DNA from: Blattamonas nauphoetae
Taxonomy: Eukaryota; Preaxostyla; Oxymonadida
Direction of reading: 5' to 3'
Length of the DNA stretch: 64,000 nt
NCBI GenBank assembly: GCA_033064195.1
Contig: JARBJD010000019.1
Coordinates: 425,170-489,169, forward strand
Part shown: positions 13,824 to 26,000 of the stretch, in pieces
Numbering within the stretch: the first letter of the stretch is position 1
Layout of the letters: every line of letters starts with the position of its first letter
The notes under the pieces: model-generated
Seen by the model: only the letters and a program-made list of their open reading frames with translations
What the model was told of the DNA's origin: nothing
Database searches by the model: none
Translations under genes and position numbers: made by a program

Positions 13824-13917
13824 AGTATTCGGAAGTAAGTTTCTTGTTTTACATCTCACCTATCTTTGTTTCTCTTTCAAACTGTTTTCTGATGAGCGGA
13901 TCTGATCACACCCACCA

Positions 13918-16900
13918 ATGATGTCACTCTTCCTGATTTCGTTCCTTCTTCAAGTTATCCAGGCAGACTTGAACTATACTGTGTCAGCATCGGGTAATGA
14001 TGATGATACTTGCCTCACAGGAAATGCGGAGACTGCATGTTCAACACTTGGTCATATTTTAACTCATCCACTTCCGACAGACGACAATATTACAATTAGC
14101 CTCGATGAATCGACACATACTATGGACTGTTTTGAGATAACATCACTTGAACAAATTTCTATTCTTGGGAGCGCGAATGATACGGAGTCGACTTTAACAT
14201 CACTTGAAACGACCGGAATTCTTCTTTCATTTATCGGAAATGGAACGTATGCCTTTCATTTCTATGATATCTCTCTTTTATGACGACTTTAGGGCCTCAT
14301 TAAAGTGGCTTTCGGTGTCAGATCTTCAGACACAAGCTTTCTCGTTTAGCATCGCGAATGTGATTATTTCTGAAATGATATTTCAAACTTGTACACTTTT
14401 GGATATGCCACTACTCTCAGTATTGTCGACGTGCAACGAGGCAAATCTTCATGAAATGACATTCATCTCTTGTTCTTCATCAAACGCCTATCTGTCCGTC
14501 TCGCCAAGCACGAAACTTTCTGTCACTACAGCATGTCTTCCGAAGTTCGGGTCTTCTGTTTTGAAATCGAACCGCACGGATGGAGCCGTCGGCACGGAAT
14601 CGTCTTGGACTCTGACAAGCTGGAGCCTAGGCCAGGAAAACGTCTCTGGAACTTCGGTTCTGATGGATCTAGATCAAGTTGGCACAATTATTCTTCAGAC
14701 TGTGAACATCTCGGTTCAAAATCCGGCTTTGACGTCTTCACTTCTCTCAATCACGGCTGCAAATGATGTGCAGATGACTAGCTGTCACTTCCAATTTTTG
14801 GTGAGTGATTATATCTCGGCTGGAGTGCTTTATTTTACTGGAACATCTTTTAAACTTCAGGATTGTTCTTTCGAATTCTCCATCGAGAACCCATCAAATA
14901 ACGATGATATGACGGCAGGATCTCTTCTTTCATTCACTAACCCATCTCTTATTTCGATCTCATCGTCAACTTTCACATTAATTTCATCCACAACCGATAC
15001 CGAGCTCCCGCCCTTCGTGTCAGTTTCCAACACTACGGAAACGGAACTCACCATTAATACGGAGTCCACATTCATCGCAAAAGAATCAACCACCCGTCCT
15101 CTCCTTTCGTTATCTTGTCCTTCGTCTTCAGCCATATTTACTGATGTCTCCATTGAATGGCCTCAAACCCAAGGAGAACTCTTCCAATTAGGAGAAGGAA
15201 CGGACCTGTCGATCTCTGAATGCTCTTTCACGCACGGTCCTGCTCCACTTCTGTCGTTAACAGACACAGGCGACGAAATTCCTGCTGTTAACATTTCCAA
15301 CACCAATTTCACGATTCAACAGACAGCTCGAACAAAAAACTGGCTTTCAATCAATCGAGACGTCGAAATTACATTAGATACACTCTCAATCAAAGATTGT
15401 GGCCTTCCCTCACCTTCCCTGATCTCCCTGTCCCACATCACCTCTCCCCACCTCATAACCAACTGCAATTTCTCCGATAGTGCCGGAAACAGCGACGGAG
15501 GCTGTCTTTTCTTATCAAGCGAGCTTTCCATCTCCGATTCAACCTTCACACGATGCAGTGCCCTTCGAGGTGGGGGAGTATGGACCAACTCCGACCTCAA
15601 TCTGACCAATTGTCACTTCCAGTACTGCAGTGGCATCGAAGGAATTGCTGTGTTTGTCGACAACAGCGGCACCGATTCAACTGAGTTGATTCTCGAAAAC
15701 TCAAAATTTAGACATTGCGCGGCCCAAACTGATCGAAATTCACTCGCTCCACTCAGCGTTGTCATGTCGCTCCATTCCGTCAAAGCGACAACCGTCGAAT
15801 TCACGAATTGTTCGTCTTTTGGAACAACTGCCATGGTTGTGGACGATTCCACGAATCGTGCATCAGATAGCGTGACACTGACAAATGTTGTGTTTGCCAG
15901 TTCGACCATCGCGAGTATGACAGATGGAACGAGTCTTGTTGTTCGAAATATGTCCAAAGTGTCGCTGAACAATGTGAATTTCACGTTAATCAACAGCAAC
16001 GAGACAAACGCTGCATTCTCCATCTCAAACGTGAACAAACTGGATCTACAGACGGTTCGTGTGGAAAATCAACACACAACTGGTTCCTCGCTCGTGTCGA
16101 TTGAGATGGCATCAAACGGAAACGCAAACTTCAAAGATTTTAACATTTCAAACAGCTACTGCTCAGACACATCGCTCAGCATCGTCCAAACGAAAGGGGT
16201 TGTCTTGTTTGACAAATGTTCGTTCAACAACGTGGAAAGCTCGAGTGGAGTGGGAGGGATGAGTGTTGGCGGGATAGACGGCAACGTGACGATCAAAAAC
16301 TCGAATTTCGTCGACCTATCTGGAAAGAATGGGGCAGCAGCCTTTTTCATCCCTTCGTCTTCCTCGATCGTCGCTCTGAGCATCACTGGAGGCTCGTTCA
16401 CGCAATCCTCGTCCGTCACAGAAAACACAGCCACGTGTGTCCATCTTCAAAACCTGAATTTCACAACCCTCGTTGGAGAGTCAGCAGAGAAGCCTCTCAT
16501 CTTCAGCGGAATCAACGCGCCAGGAGCCGAAGGAGGCGCTCTGAAAATCGAAAAATGCACAAACATCACTCTGGCCTTCATTCTGTTCAAAGAATGTCAA
16601 GCAGCGAAGGGCGCTGGACTATTCATTCTCAACTCGCACGGGAATCCCGAAGAGAATATCAAACACTGCCGCTTCGAGTCGTGTTCCGCGACAGGCGATG
16701 GAGGAGGGATTTTCCTGTCCACAACCACTGTCGTCTTCATGTCCGGAATTAAGACAGCCAACACATCGTTCGTCAATTGCACGAGTGGTGGGTCTGGTGG
16801 AGGTGTGTGTGTTTCGTTCACCGAAGCTCAGATTGATGCACAACAGACCCTTCCCTACACCGAGTTCAAGACATGCAATTTCTCGTCGTGCTCTGCAAAG

Positions 16901-18112
16901 GAGGGTGGCGGCGTGAAAGTCAGTTTTGGATCGACGGATCGCTTGATCGACGTTGGCTTTGTGTCGTGCCTGTTTGAGAAGAACACAGCCAGCCTCGTCG
17001 GAGGCGCGATCTCCGTACAGACACTCTCAGAACAGACGAATCTTCAGTCGGCGAGCATCGAAGCTTCACAATTCGTCGAAAACAAATGTGAAGGGTCTCT
17101 GCAGATTGGAGAGTCAGCCAGCGTCTACGACAGACTTTGCGGCAGTGCTGTTATCGCCCACGGTGCACCATCAAAGAAGACAGTCCGGACACAGAATTCA
17201 GGAGATATGTTCGTGTCAATTCTAAACTCGAAAGTGACAGGAAATAAGAACGCGAGTGTCGTTGTGCGGCACAGTTCAATGAGCATGATCGCAGTGTCCT
17301 TCGAAGACAACACACACACTCTCGCTGATGGCGAGTTTGGGGTTGTGGGAGGGTGTGAAGAGTCAACTGGGAAATTCACGTTCGGAGCGTCTGATTCATA
17401 CCAGGACGGGTTCATGTGCGATCTTTCGTGTGCCGAGAAGATTGTGAACGACACCAACCTGTTCTGTCGGATGACGTTTCCAAAGATCGTCAGCAAGTCA
17501 ATCGAAGCGACTCTTCAGACTCCAGATTTCGTGATTCCTTCGTTCGATCTGCAAGTCGTCGACTTCATCCCAATCGACATTCAGATTCTCTTCACCGACA
17601 CAAAGTTCAACCCACTCAACATTCTCTACCGCACTCGCTCCAACACCCACACTCCATCTTCCCTGTCACCACAACGCCTCTCCTTCACCACTTCCCACAC
17701 TCACAGATTCATCAACAGCGACAAATACAAACTGGCCAATGCAACATTCATCCGTGGGAATCCCGCAACTCTGAAAATCGACTCAGTTGCACTGTCATCT
17801 GTCTTCAAACAGGAACTGAAAGAGTTGGATGTGTACATCTCTGGAGACGGAGGGACGACGTGGGGAACGGATCCCGCAGTGATCAACGTACTGCAGTCGG
17901 GAAGGATGAGCAAGGGAGCGATGGTGACTGTGATTGTTGTGGGAGTGGTTCTCACGCTGATTGTGGTTGGTGTGATCGTGTTCATCTGTCTGCTGTACCG
18001 ACGCTCGCAGACGAAGAAGCAGGACGGATGGAAGAAGATGGATCATGCGATGGAATTGCAGCCGAATCCGAAGGCTCCTCTGACGGCATATCCACACGAC
18101 TTTGATTTCTGA
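13918..18112 (+). CDS. Secreted beta-helix (Pmp-like) surface protein with C-terminal membrane anchor
   Basis: Two exons (13918-14246, 14293-18112) join across a 46-nt intron (GTATGC...TTTAG) to give 1,382 residues. A signal peptide (MMSLFLISFLLQVIQA) opens the protein. The ectodomain is Ser/Thr/Asn/Cys-rich with many N-x-S/T sites and repeated short strands. It carries G-G-G/A-[ILV] turns and F-x-x-N/C motifs, for example G-G-G-I-F and F-E-K-N-T-A, as in parallel beta-helix proteins such as chlamydial polymorphic membrane proteins. About 30 hydrophobic residues near 17920-18000 form a transmembrane helix, and then about 38 cytosolic residues start with R-R-S-Q and end D-F-D-F. Topology is type I. 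A role in adhesion or surface variation is inferred from the fold. The start is ATG-ATG before the signal peptide. No enzymatic motif is seen. Confidence 0.9.
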
Positions 18113-18348
18113 TGATGGAACACCCGATTCATTCTGGTTTTGTTTATCATTTCACCGTGTTTTGGTCTGATCTTCATCTTTTCCTCTTCATTATTGTCCC
18201 CGTAATCCTTGACGACTGGGAGTGAGATGTTTCACTCCACCCATTTGTTTCCTGACACGTTTTCTCAAAAAATGTGCTCACTCGAACGCGAACAAGACTA
18301 TACAAACACAATCTATCTCTTTTATGTCCATAATCCCCTCACTGCTAA

Positions 18349-19821
18349 TCAGGGAAATCCTCCACGTCGTCTTTGGTTGGCTTCTGGGTCAAACAGTTGA
18401 TTGAGATTGAACGGCTCGATTCTTAGTGTGCTTCTGCTCTGATGGGACATATTCTGGGGCAGTGGCTGGTTGGAGTACTGTTGATAGTTTTGCTGTATAT
18501 TGAGGGAGTTGGGGAACTGCCTTTGTTGAGGTGGCTGTTGTTGGTGCATTTGTTGATTGGGCGAGATCAGCTGCTGTTGGGGTGGCATTTGGGGCATCAT
18601 CATTGGCTGTTTGAGCCACAGAACTTCTACAGATTGATTCTCAGCAAGAAATCCAGTTGTGATTCCGAGGCAGAGAGGAGAAGGGATGTCGGTGAAGATC
18701 CCAGGCTGTTCTTCATCGTCCACAAACAGTCGAGCTGTTCTTGTCGACATGTTCACTCGAATCGCTGCTGTCTGCCCAACTTGATCACATCTCATGTTTG
18801 TTCCTGCTGGCTTGAATTCTCCTCCTTTCCACATCCCTCCATCCCAAAGGATGAAATCACCTCCAATCCCACTGTGATAGGATCCACAATGACGTTGTGT
18901 GGCATTTTCAGGAAGAGGATATCTGACGAAGCCAAGTGCTGAAAAGATAAGAAGAGAGAAGAACACACTCAAAGCCCAAAACGTGTTGTTTCCTCTGATT
19001 TTGAGTTCCCACTCTCCCTCGTCAATCGGAAGGGTGAATGCTGTTCTCCATTCTCCATTTTCGAGTTTGATGATCTGTGTGATTGAGTTTGGAGGTCGTG
19101 TGATTGAGTTTGAAATTAGTGTGATGGAGTTTGGAGTTAGTGTAATTAAGCTTGGAGTTAGTGTGTGGGCAGTTTTGTCGAGTGTTTGGAGTGCTTCTGT
19201 TCCAACCCATTCTGTTCTCATCATCATCCTCATCCGCTCCATCTTCTCAGACATCTCTTTCTTTTCATCCTCCATCTTTGCTCTTTCGCTTTCTGCGCTT
19301 CTCTTTTCAACAGCCAACTCCACCCGTAATTCTTTGATTCGCGTTTCGAGCTCATTCTTGTGTCTTGTCATTTCTGAAGATCGCCGTTCGAGCTCAGCAC
19401 GCGATTGTTCGAATGTCGCGTTCTGCGCAACCAGAATTCTGGTCACTTCTTCCATCGATTTCAACTCGTCAGCATCGACAAGCACGAATGGGCCGTCCTC
19501 AATAGATTCCAAGGAAACCAAGCACTGACCAATTCCAACACGGATCGTCTTGGGAAGAGATGAGGATTTTGCGAGAGTGGAGAGGGAGGAATGAAGCATG
19601 CGTCGATTGACAACGGAAATGTCATTCTTCAAACACTCGTTGAGAATCTGAAGAATGGATTGGATGAGCCTCCCCATTTTGTGTTGATTCACCTCTTCAA
19701 GCAGGTTACTGTCTCGCATTAGAATCGGAATGTTCTGCCAAACTCTCGAGTTCACAATCGTGTCTGGTTGTGACAGTCCTCTTTCCAATTCTTCAATAGT
19801 TGTGTCGATTGACACTTCTTT
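18349..19821 (-). CDS. Cassette gene C: N-terminal module, coiled coil, SPRY-like domain, Q/P-rich tail
   Basis: A single open exon of 490 codons begins right after a splice acceptor (CTGATTTCAG at about 19822-19831) with K-E-V-S-I-D-T-T-I-E-E-L-E-R-G. The shared module (about residues 1-110) is followed by a short coiled coil, then several copies of a Pro-Asn-Ser-Ile-Thr-like repeat (about 19070-19170). Next is a SPRY/B30.2-like beta domain: W-R-T-A-F-T-L-P-I, then A-R-L-F-V-D-D-E-E-Q-P-G-I-F. It ends in a Gln/Pro/Met-rich tail and a TGA. There is no ATG at the beginning. The preceding 33-nt mini-exon is broken by a transposable element (19885-20980), so the original 5' end is lost or must be spliced around the insertion. 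The gene may be a decaying copy although this exon has no internal lesion. Confidence 0.72.
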   Translation of the reverse strand, partial: KEVSIDTTIEELERGLSQPDTIVNSRVWQNIPILMRDSNLLEEVNQHKMGRLIQSILQILNECLKNDISVVNRRMLHSSLSTLAKSSSLPKTIRVGIGQCLVSLESIEDGPFVLVDADELKSMEEVTRILVAQNATFEQSRAELERRSSEMTRHKNELETRIKELRVELAVEKRSAESERAKMEDEKKEMSEKMERMRMMMRTEWVGTEALQTLDKTAHTLTPSLITLTPNSITLISNSITRPPNSITQIIKLENGEWRTAFTLPIDEGEWELKIRGNNTFWALSVFFSLLIFSALGFVRYPLPENATQRHCGSYHSGIGGDFILWDGGMWKGGEFKPAGTNMRCDQVGQTAAIRVNMSTRTARLFVDDEEQPGIFTDIPSPLCLGITTGFLAENQSVEVLWLKQPMMMPQMPPQQQLISPNQQMHQQQPPQQRQFPNSLNIQQNYQQYSNQPLPQNMSHQSRSTLRIEPFNLNQLFDPEANQRRRGGFP

Positions 19822-19884
19822 CTGAAATCAGAGAGAAATAGTGTTATTCATGCTGAAAGTAGGGAGATTCAGACCTGCACACTT

Positions 19885-20980
19885 GTGCGAATCCACGATG
19901 ACTACACACTTTCGAATTTTTTGAAATAAATCAGATAACAAAACCAAATAAGAAGTGAGATCATACGACGCATCTAAATTTCTCTTCTAACGAGCTCTAG
20001 AGTGATAAACGGTCACAACTTTCTTCTGTCGTCATTATCTACGAACATGCAAGGTTTCTGTTTTGTTGAACTGGAAATTATCAGACAGTGAATGTTTTGA
20101 TGCTGAAACTGGAGCTTGAAGGACAAACAACCAAAACACGGTGATATCCGACAATGTGATCAGATCGCAGAAAATGACTTCCCAATGTCTCGTGTGTCAT
20201 TCAAAAGAATCTTATTCGACTTTGTTCTTGTTTTTAGTGACATAACGTCCCGAGTTTATTCTCGCAAAGGATATGGTCGACTTCAGAAGTTGGTTCGAAG
20301 CAAACACGGGAACTGAATGGCGACTGACTATTGTCATGTCTGAAAATGTTGATAAAAGGTATCAAACACGACCAAGTTGGATAAATATGTCTGGTTCCGT
20401 CTAAAAGCGAATCGCAGTGAACTGTCGATTGGAGTCTGTTTCTTTGCGATTGACTCAGAATGGCATAGGTTGGGAGACGATTCCTGAAAACAGATAAGAT
20501 TTGTGCGATTGTTTGATTGACCATGTCCTTTGGATGAGATTGAAGATAGAAATCGCCTGATTTTGACCGGATTGGTTTGAGGAGTGTATTGTCCGAAAAA
20601 ATGTGTGAAATGAGTTGTCAACACCGATGATGTGGTGTTTGGTTTGATCACTAGTTTACTTGTTGGAGATCAGGATCAAAGAATGGACTTCCTTTTCTCG
20701 CGAACCAATAGTCGACGAGAGAGCTGAATTTGTGAGATATTTGATGAGAAGGTGACATAATCTGATATTTCTTAGTGGAAGACTGACTTTCTGCGATTGA
20801 TAAGGTCTCAAAAGAAGATGCAATCGAAACCAATTTTCTGAAATGGGCGAGCGAAATGAAACGAACAAGGAATGAAATGGCAAAAGAAAGGTATGAGGCG
20901 TGATCTCCTCTTCCTTCTATTGGTCACGACTCAATCTGGTGCGTTTTTGAGGATAGTGCGAAGTCATCGTGGATTCGCAC
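19885..20980. mobile_element. TIR DNA element, copy 1 (1,096 bp, non-autonomous?)
   Basis: The element begins GTGCGAATCCACGATGACT and ends with its exact reverse complement (19-bp perfect TIR, imperfect similarity for about 10 more bases). It is flanked by direct ACTT repeats (19881-19884 and 20981-20984). The second copy (40055-41152) is nearly identical throughout. Only short frames exist inside, and the two copies differ by indels within them, so a functional transposase is not evident. The insertion falls within the 33-nt mini-exon upstream of cassette gene C. A 4-bp duplication excludes Tc1/mariner (TA) and hAT (8 bp); I cannot assign a superfamily. Confidence 0.9.
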
Positions 20981-20984
20981 ACTT

Positions 20985-22085
20985 TGATTGGAACCAAATA
21001 GGAGATCCTGATTGGATTAGAAAGAATGAGGATGGAATGTCATGGAAGGAAGTGGATAGAGAAAGAATCAGACAACTACATACAGAATTATATGCTGGTA
21101 ACATCTCGAAACGATGAGATCGAACCAACCAGAATTTCTCAGCTCCTCTGGATTCTCACTTCTGATCTAAAAGTGTTGTGAGATTCTTTGAACGTGCACA
21201 AGTCGAATATCTCCAATTTTCTTGAACTAGCACATATTTGACACAAGGAATGGACTCAACAAAGCGATTTGGACAAAACTCGCATTTCAAGCCAGTCGAG
21301 ACTGTAATCCATATCTTCTGACCCCATGCGAACAATGCTGCATTGTTCAATTGATCAACGATCTGTCGTTTTTGAAGCATTTCGGCGAGAATAGTGAATA
21401 GAGCAAAAAGACTATTCGAACAAAAGACATTGTCTCAAAACCGTTCTCCGTGACGTGAAGCATCGCTTCATCCAATTTTCCGCTTCTCTGTGTTCGATGG
21501 GATGTCTTGATATTGTCAGGTCATGATATCACATTCAGAAAGAAAAGAAATGATCCTGCCAAATTTTCGTCCTCTGGATTGAAGTGATGCAGAGACGGAA
21601 CACCACTCCTCCTCATCTATATTCCATAGTCATCCTAAATTATGATGTCCCGACCTTCATTCAGATGCATCTCGCTGGAAAAGTGGCATCAAACGTTGAC
21701 CGACTTCATCGCACTTTTCTTGTTGACCCAGATGGTATTGTTGCCAACATTGCACTTGGACCTCATCTCCCACGTTCGGGATAGACCTTTCAAGAATTCC
21801 ACCAAGAAATGGCGATCCATGTCTCATGAAAGATCACCCAATCTTTCAACCGTCCTCTCGGCAAGCACAATCATTAACCTCTGTTCATAACACGAGAGAC
21901 GACAAGCAGACACACAGACAGACCTCGTGAAATCAGAAACAGTGATGATCAATGTCATGGTGGGTCTCTGGTTGACTTTCACAAAAATCACATGATTTTG
22001 ACGAATGGGGGAAGACGTGCAGGACGAAAGGAGACGGAATCGCGAAATGGAAGACAAAAACATGAAACAACGGCTCAACTCAGAA
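20985..22085 (-). pseudogene. Decayed upstream part of a cassette unit (duplicate of 26456-27430)
   Basis: This stretch aligns along its length with 26456-27430. It holds the continuation of the broken mini-exon at its left end, remnants of an upstream exon (frame 21380-21156, Cys/Trp-containing, with a matching but stop-ridden copy at 26660-26860), and a conserved segment at 21600-21830 also present at 27110-27310. Neither strand of the last segment gives a recognisable protein. No intact gene can be drawn. It reads as the eroded 5' half of an ancestral cassette gene. Confidence 0.4.
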
Positions 22086-22715
22086 ATGGTGCTCAGTGCA
22101 TGAGCTCTTGCATGAGCGGCGCTGAAGATTGTGGAGAACAACAAGACAGTGTTCATGCTGAACACATTCGGCTCGCCTGTGACGACGACATTGATCCGTC
22201 AGCGGCAGAAGCAATACCGTCGTGGTACACAAACAAGCGTGTGGCGTGATTGTGCACGTGGTGGGGAAGAACTACTTCGGGTTTGACGAGACGGGGGTGG
22301 TGACGGGGATTCTGTGGAGATGGCCCGGAGAGAGCGGGCATGTGAACGGATGGCGGTTTGGGTGGGTTGCGGGGCGGGGGGATTCCAGACATGACAGGGG
22401 CGCAGATGGCGGGGCATTGCTGGGTCTGTCGTCGGTGTTCTCGACGTTGGAGCGTGGGGAGATTCTTTTGAAGAAAGGGCATGTGGGAGTGTATGTGGGG
22501 GACGGGGTGGCAGTGGAGGCGACGACGGAGTGGACAAACAGTGTTGCGCGGGCGGCGGTGTCGAATTTGAAGGAGGAGCCTGGTCTGCATTCGCAGAAAT
22601 GGGAGAAGCATGGGAAGCTGGAGTCCGATCATCTCCATCCTGATCCTCGCTACTTGGTGTCTGCGTTCCGATTTGATCTTCGGAGTGGGCTGAACAAGCT
22701 GACGAACGAGATTCG
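22086..22715 (+). pseudogene. NlpC/P60-type peptidoglycan hydrolase relic, copy 1
   Basis: Frames on the plus strand encode W-Y-T-N-K, then N-Y-F-G-F-D-E-T-G-V-V-T-G-I-L-W, then K-K-G-H-V-G-V-Y-V-G-D-G and E-A-T-T-E-W. This is the core of an NlpC/P60-like cysteine peptidase of bacterial and phage type, in which the first motif is normally F-D-C-x-G. Here the catalytic Cys position is Glu, while the His of G-H-V-G remains. Two compensating frame changes garble the 20 residues between the motifs (about 22380-22425), and the 5' end is out of frame. Such genes in protists are generally of bacterial origin. It is a non-functional relic, or at best a binding-only descendant. Confidence 0.6.
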
Positions 22716-22780
22716 TGATTGTGTACGACAGAACAACCCAACCACCTCCTCCAGCTTCTAATCATACCGCTCCTACTACT

Positions 22781-22890
22781 GAGCCACATTCACAGCATCC
22801 ATCTCGCCAAACGGAACAGCTTCTGTCACCATCTCCCACAGAATCAAGCCAAGACTAAACACGGTTTTGAACCACTTAGATGGAGACTGG
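22781..22890 (-). pseudogene. Protein-kinase subdomain IX relic
   Basis: Read leftwards, this short stretch encodes S-K-W-F-K-T-V-F-S-L-G-L-I-L-W-E-M, then V-P-F-G-E-M-D-A-V-N. That is the F-helix region of a tyrosine-kinase-like or Ser/Thr kinase domain (normally V-F-S-L-G-x-x-L-W-E-x-x-T-x-x-x-P-F). Two stop codons follow directly and no N-lobe is present nearby. It is a fragment left from duplication. Confidence 0.5.
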
Positions 22891-23008
22891 GTTCAACTCA
22901 TGCAATATTTGATCACCCTTCCAAAATTTGTATGCAACATAAAATAAAACAAGATGAAAAGTGACAAAAGAAGAGCAGTTCGATCAGCCAGACCAATCGT
23001 CAACACGA

Positions 23009-26000
23009 TTAATCATTCGGCGGAGCCTTATTGTTGATGGCCTTCGTGATCAATGTCCGCATCAGATCAACATCGGTGACTTTCGGAATGTCGAGTCTGT
23101 TGAAGCACGTGTGTCCTTCGGGCAAATGAAATCCATCCGAATTAAGAAGATGAAGAGTGAAACTGGGTTGTCCCGTCAGAGGAAGAATGCGAAGTGATGT
23201 GGTTCCACATGCCAAGCGGATGATTTCTCTCCGGACTTGGTCGGATGATGTCTCCACAACCTCCCAGAAGGCATCAGCAACATCACCACGTGTTTTGAGT
23301 GCATCCGAGTACTTCGTCATCTCTTTCCACTTCGCAACATCGATCGTATCTTCCCCGCAGACAGCGAGTTCCAGTTCCTGCGGAGAGAGCATCCGAAGCA
23401 CGTCTGGAGGAACAAGCGATGTCAGTCCAGCACGCATCGCCATCAACTGCGGCGAATACCATTGGAGCACAGCACCAGCCGCCAAATCATGAAACAGAGC
23501 CCAATCAGAATGGCGGACAATTTTCGTTTCTCCTTCGGGGATCAGTTCGGTGTTTGTTCCATCTGGAAGAGTGGTCGTCCAGTGAAGCTCTAATTTGGTC
23601 AGATCATCTTCTGAGAAGGAGAGGAGTCCAGATAGACCAGTCACCAGATTGGGGTTCGCCAAAGAAAGATCAGAAGCAACAGCAGCATCGCCTCGGAGTT
23701 GCTTCCAGATGAACTCGTTGAAGCGAAACGGAACAGGAATCCCTTCCAGCAGCATCTTTCCCAGCACAACTCCAACAAACCGATACATCTTCAAGAACTC
23801 AAGTGATCTCGTCTGGCTGTCGTTCGCAATCATCATCCTTCCATCGCTGTGTCCATCCACAACAAACAGACGCTGGTCGTCGGGATCCATCAGACGTTCA
23901 ACCAGCTTCGTGAAGTACCAACTCTTCAGTCCATTCGTATCAATCGCGCTTGTTCCTTCGATCGTGACGATGAAGGATCCCAGAAGTTCATCGGTCGTCA
24001 GAGACGAGAAGGCCTGCATTGTTCTCTCGACGGAAATGTCAGGAGTGAAAGTGACAATCCTTTTGCCCCTAATCGATTCAGGTTTGATTCTTCGAAGTGC
24101 TTTGACGAACTCGTCTCGACTGGCATGTGGCGGAGTTGAATTCGTCTCTACCCTCTTCTCGTTTTCTTTTGATTCCTTCAAATTGTTCTCTGCATTCTGC
24201 AATTCGATTAGGAGTTGTTCTATTCTCGTTTCCGCTCCTCTGATTGCGATTTCCGTTGCATGTTCCCGTTCCTTCGCTCTTTCCAATTTCGCTTCTGCTT
24301 CTTTCCTTTCCTCCCTTTCTTTCCTCAGCTTCTCCTCGTCGTCTTTCAGTTGTCGTTGGAGAGTCGCGATGGTGTTGCTCAGCTGGCCGATCTCTTCTTT
24401 TTGGTTCGAAGATGTTTGCGTGTGGTCAAGAACAGCGTCTTCCATCGACTTGAACTCATTCGCATCGACAAGCATGGAAGGTCCGTCCTTGACAGAATCC
24501 AAGGAAGCCAAGCATCGGTCAACGCCATCACGGATCGTCTTGTCGGGAGTGGAAGACGTGGCGAGAGTGGAGAGGGATGAATGAAGCATGCGTCGATTGA
24601 CAAGTGGGATGTCATTCTTCGAACACTCGTTGAGAATCTGAAGGATGGATTGGATGAGTTTCTCCATTCTGGGGATGTTCTTCTTTTCAAGCATGTCACC
24701 ATCTCGCAGCAGATTCGGGATGTTCTGCCACACTCCTGAGTTCACAATCGCTTCGGGTTGTTCGATTCCCCGCTCCAATTCTTCGATGGATGTGTCGATT
24801 GTGTTTTCGATCTGAAATCAGAGAAATAGAGTCATTCATGTTGAAAAAAGGGAGATTCGGACCTTCAAATACTTTTTCAGACTTTTCTGGAAATCCTGAA
24901 TGAATGAGTAAAGATGGTGATAGAATAACGCAAAAGATAGAGACAGAATGAAAGATCGGATAACGAGATACAGAGAGGAGGTTGTTTTGCTTGTTTTGGC
25001 AAGTGATGTCTGTTCGAACAAGATGAAGGACTTCAATAGGTTTATTCTGGTCGCGGGTTGAGATTCCGAGGCAGAGAGGAGAAGGGATGTCGGGGAAGAT
25101 CCCAGGCTGTTCCTCATCATCCACAAACAGTCGAGCTTCTCTCGTTCTCATGTTCACTCGAATCGCTGCTGTCTGTCTGATTCTCTCCCACTTCTTGTTT
25201 GTCCCTGCTGGCTTGAATTCTCCTCCTTTCCACATCCCTCCACTCCAAAGAGAGAAGTTCCCACCAATCTCACTGAAATAGCTTCCACAATGACGTTGTG
25301 TGGCATTTTGAGGAAGTGGATGCCTGAGGAAGCCAAGCACTGAAAAGATGAGAAGAATGAAAAGCACACTCACATCAGGTCCAGTCTGATCTGATCTTCG
25401 GATTTTGAGTTCCCACTCTCCCTCGTTGATCTGAAAAGTGAATGCTGTTCTCCATGGATTGTCGTGTGGAGTCGAGGCGATTTGTGTGAGAGTGGTTGAA
25501 GTGAGTGTGTGAGCTGTTCTGTCGACAGTTTGGAGTGATTCAGTTCCAGACCATTCTGTTCTCATCATCGCTCTCATCCGCTCCATCTTCTCTCTTCCAT
25601 TCTCTGAACGTCTTTCCTCTTCTGGCATCCTCCTACTCTCTTCTTCTGCTTCCATCTTCTCTTCTTCCATCCTCCTTCTTTCTTCTTCTTTTTGCTTTTT
25701 TTCTTCTTCCATCCTCCGACTATCTTCTTCTCTTTTCTTTTTTTCTTCTTCCATCCTCCGACTATCTTCTTCTCTTTTCTTTTTTTCTTCTTCCATCCGC
25801 TTCCGAGCTAGTTCTGCTTCTCTTCTGGCGGTTTCAGATGCCTGTTCTCGTTCCTTCGCTCTTTTTGCTTTCTCTTCCGCTTCCCTCCTTTCCTCCCTTT
25901 CTTTCCTCAGCTTCTCCTCGTCGTCTTTCAGTTGTCGTCGGAGAGTGATGGTGTTGTGACTCGAAGTGTCCATCCCTTCTTTCTGCGTCGAAGCTGTTTG

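Noticed and set aside
20116-20883. Short frames inside the TIR element as possible transposase
   Set aside because: They are 60-105 codons, have no DDE-type motif, and the corresponding frames in copy 2 differ by indels.
22199-22789. Minus-strand Pro/Ser-rich frames opposite the NlpC/P60 relics (also 27516-28296)
   Set aside because: The plus strand carries recognisable family motifs, while the minus frames are compositionally odd and differ between the copies.
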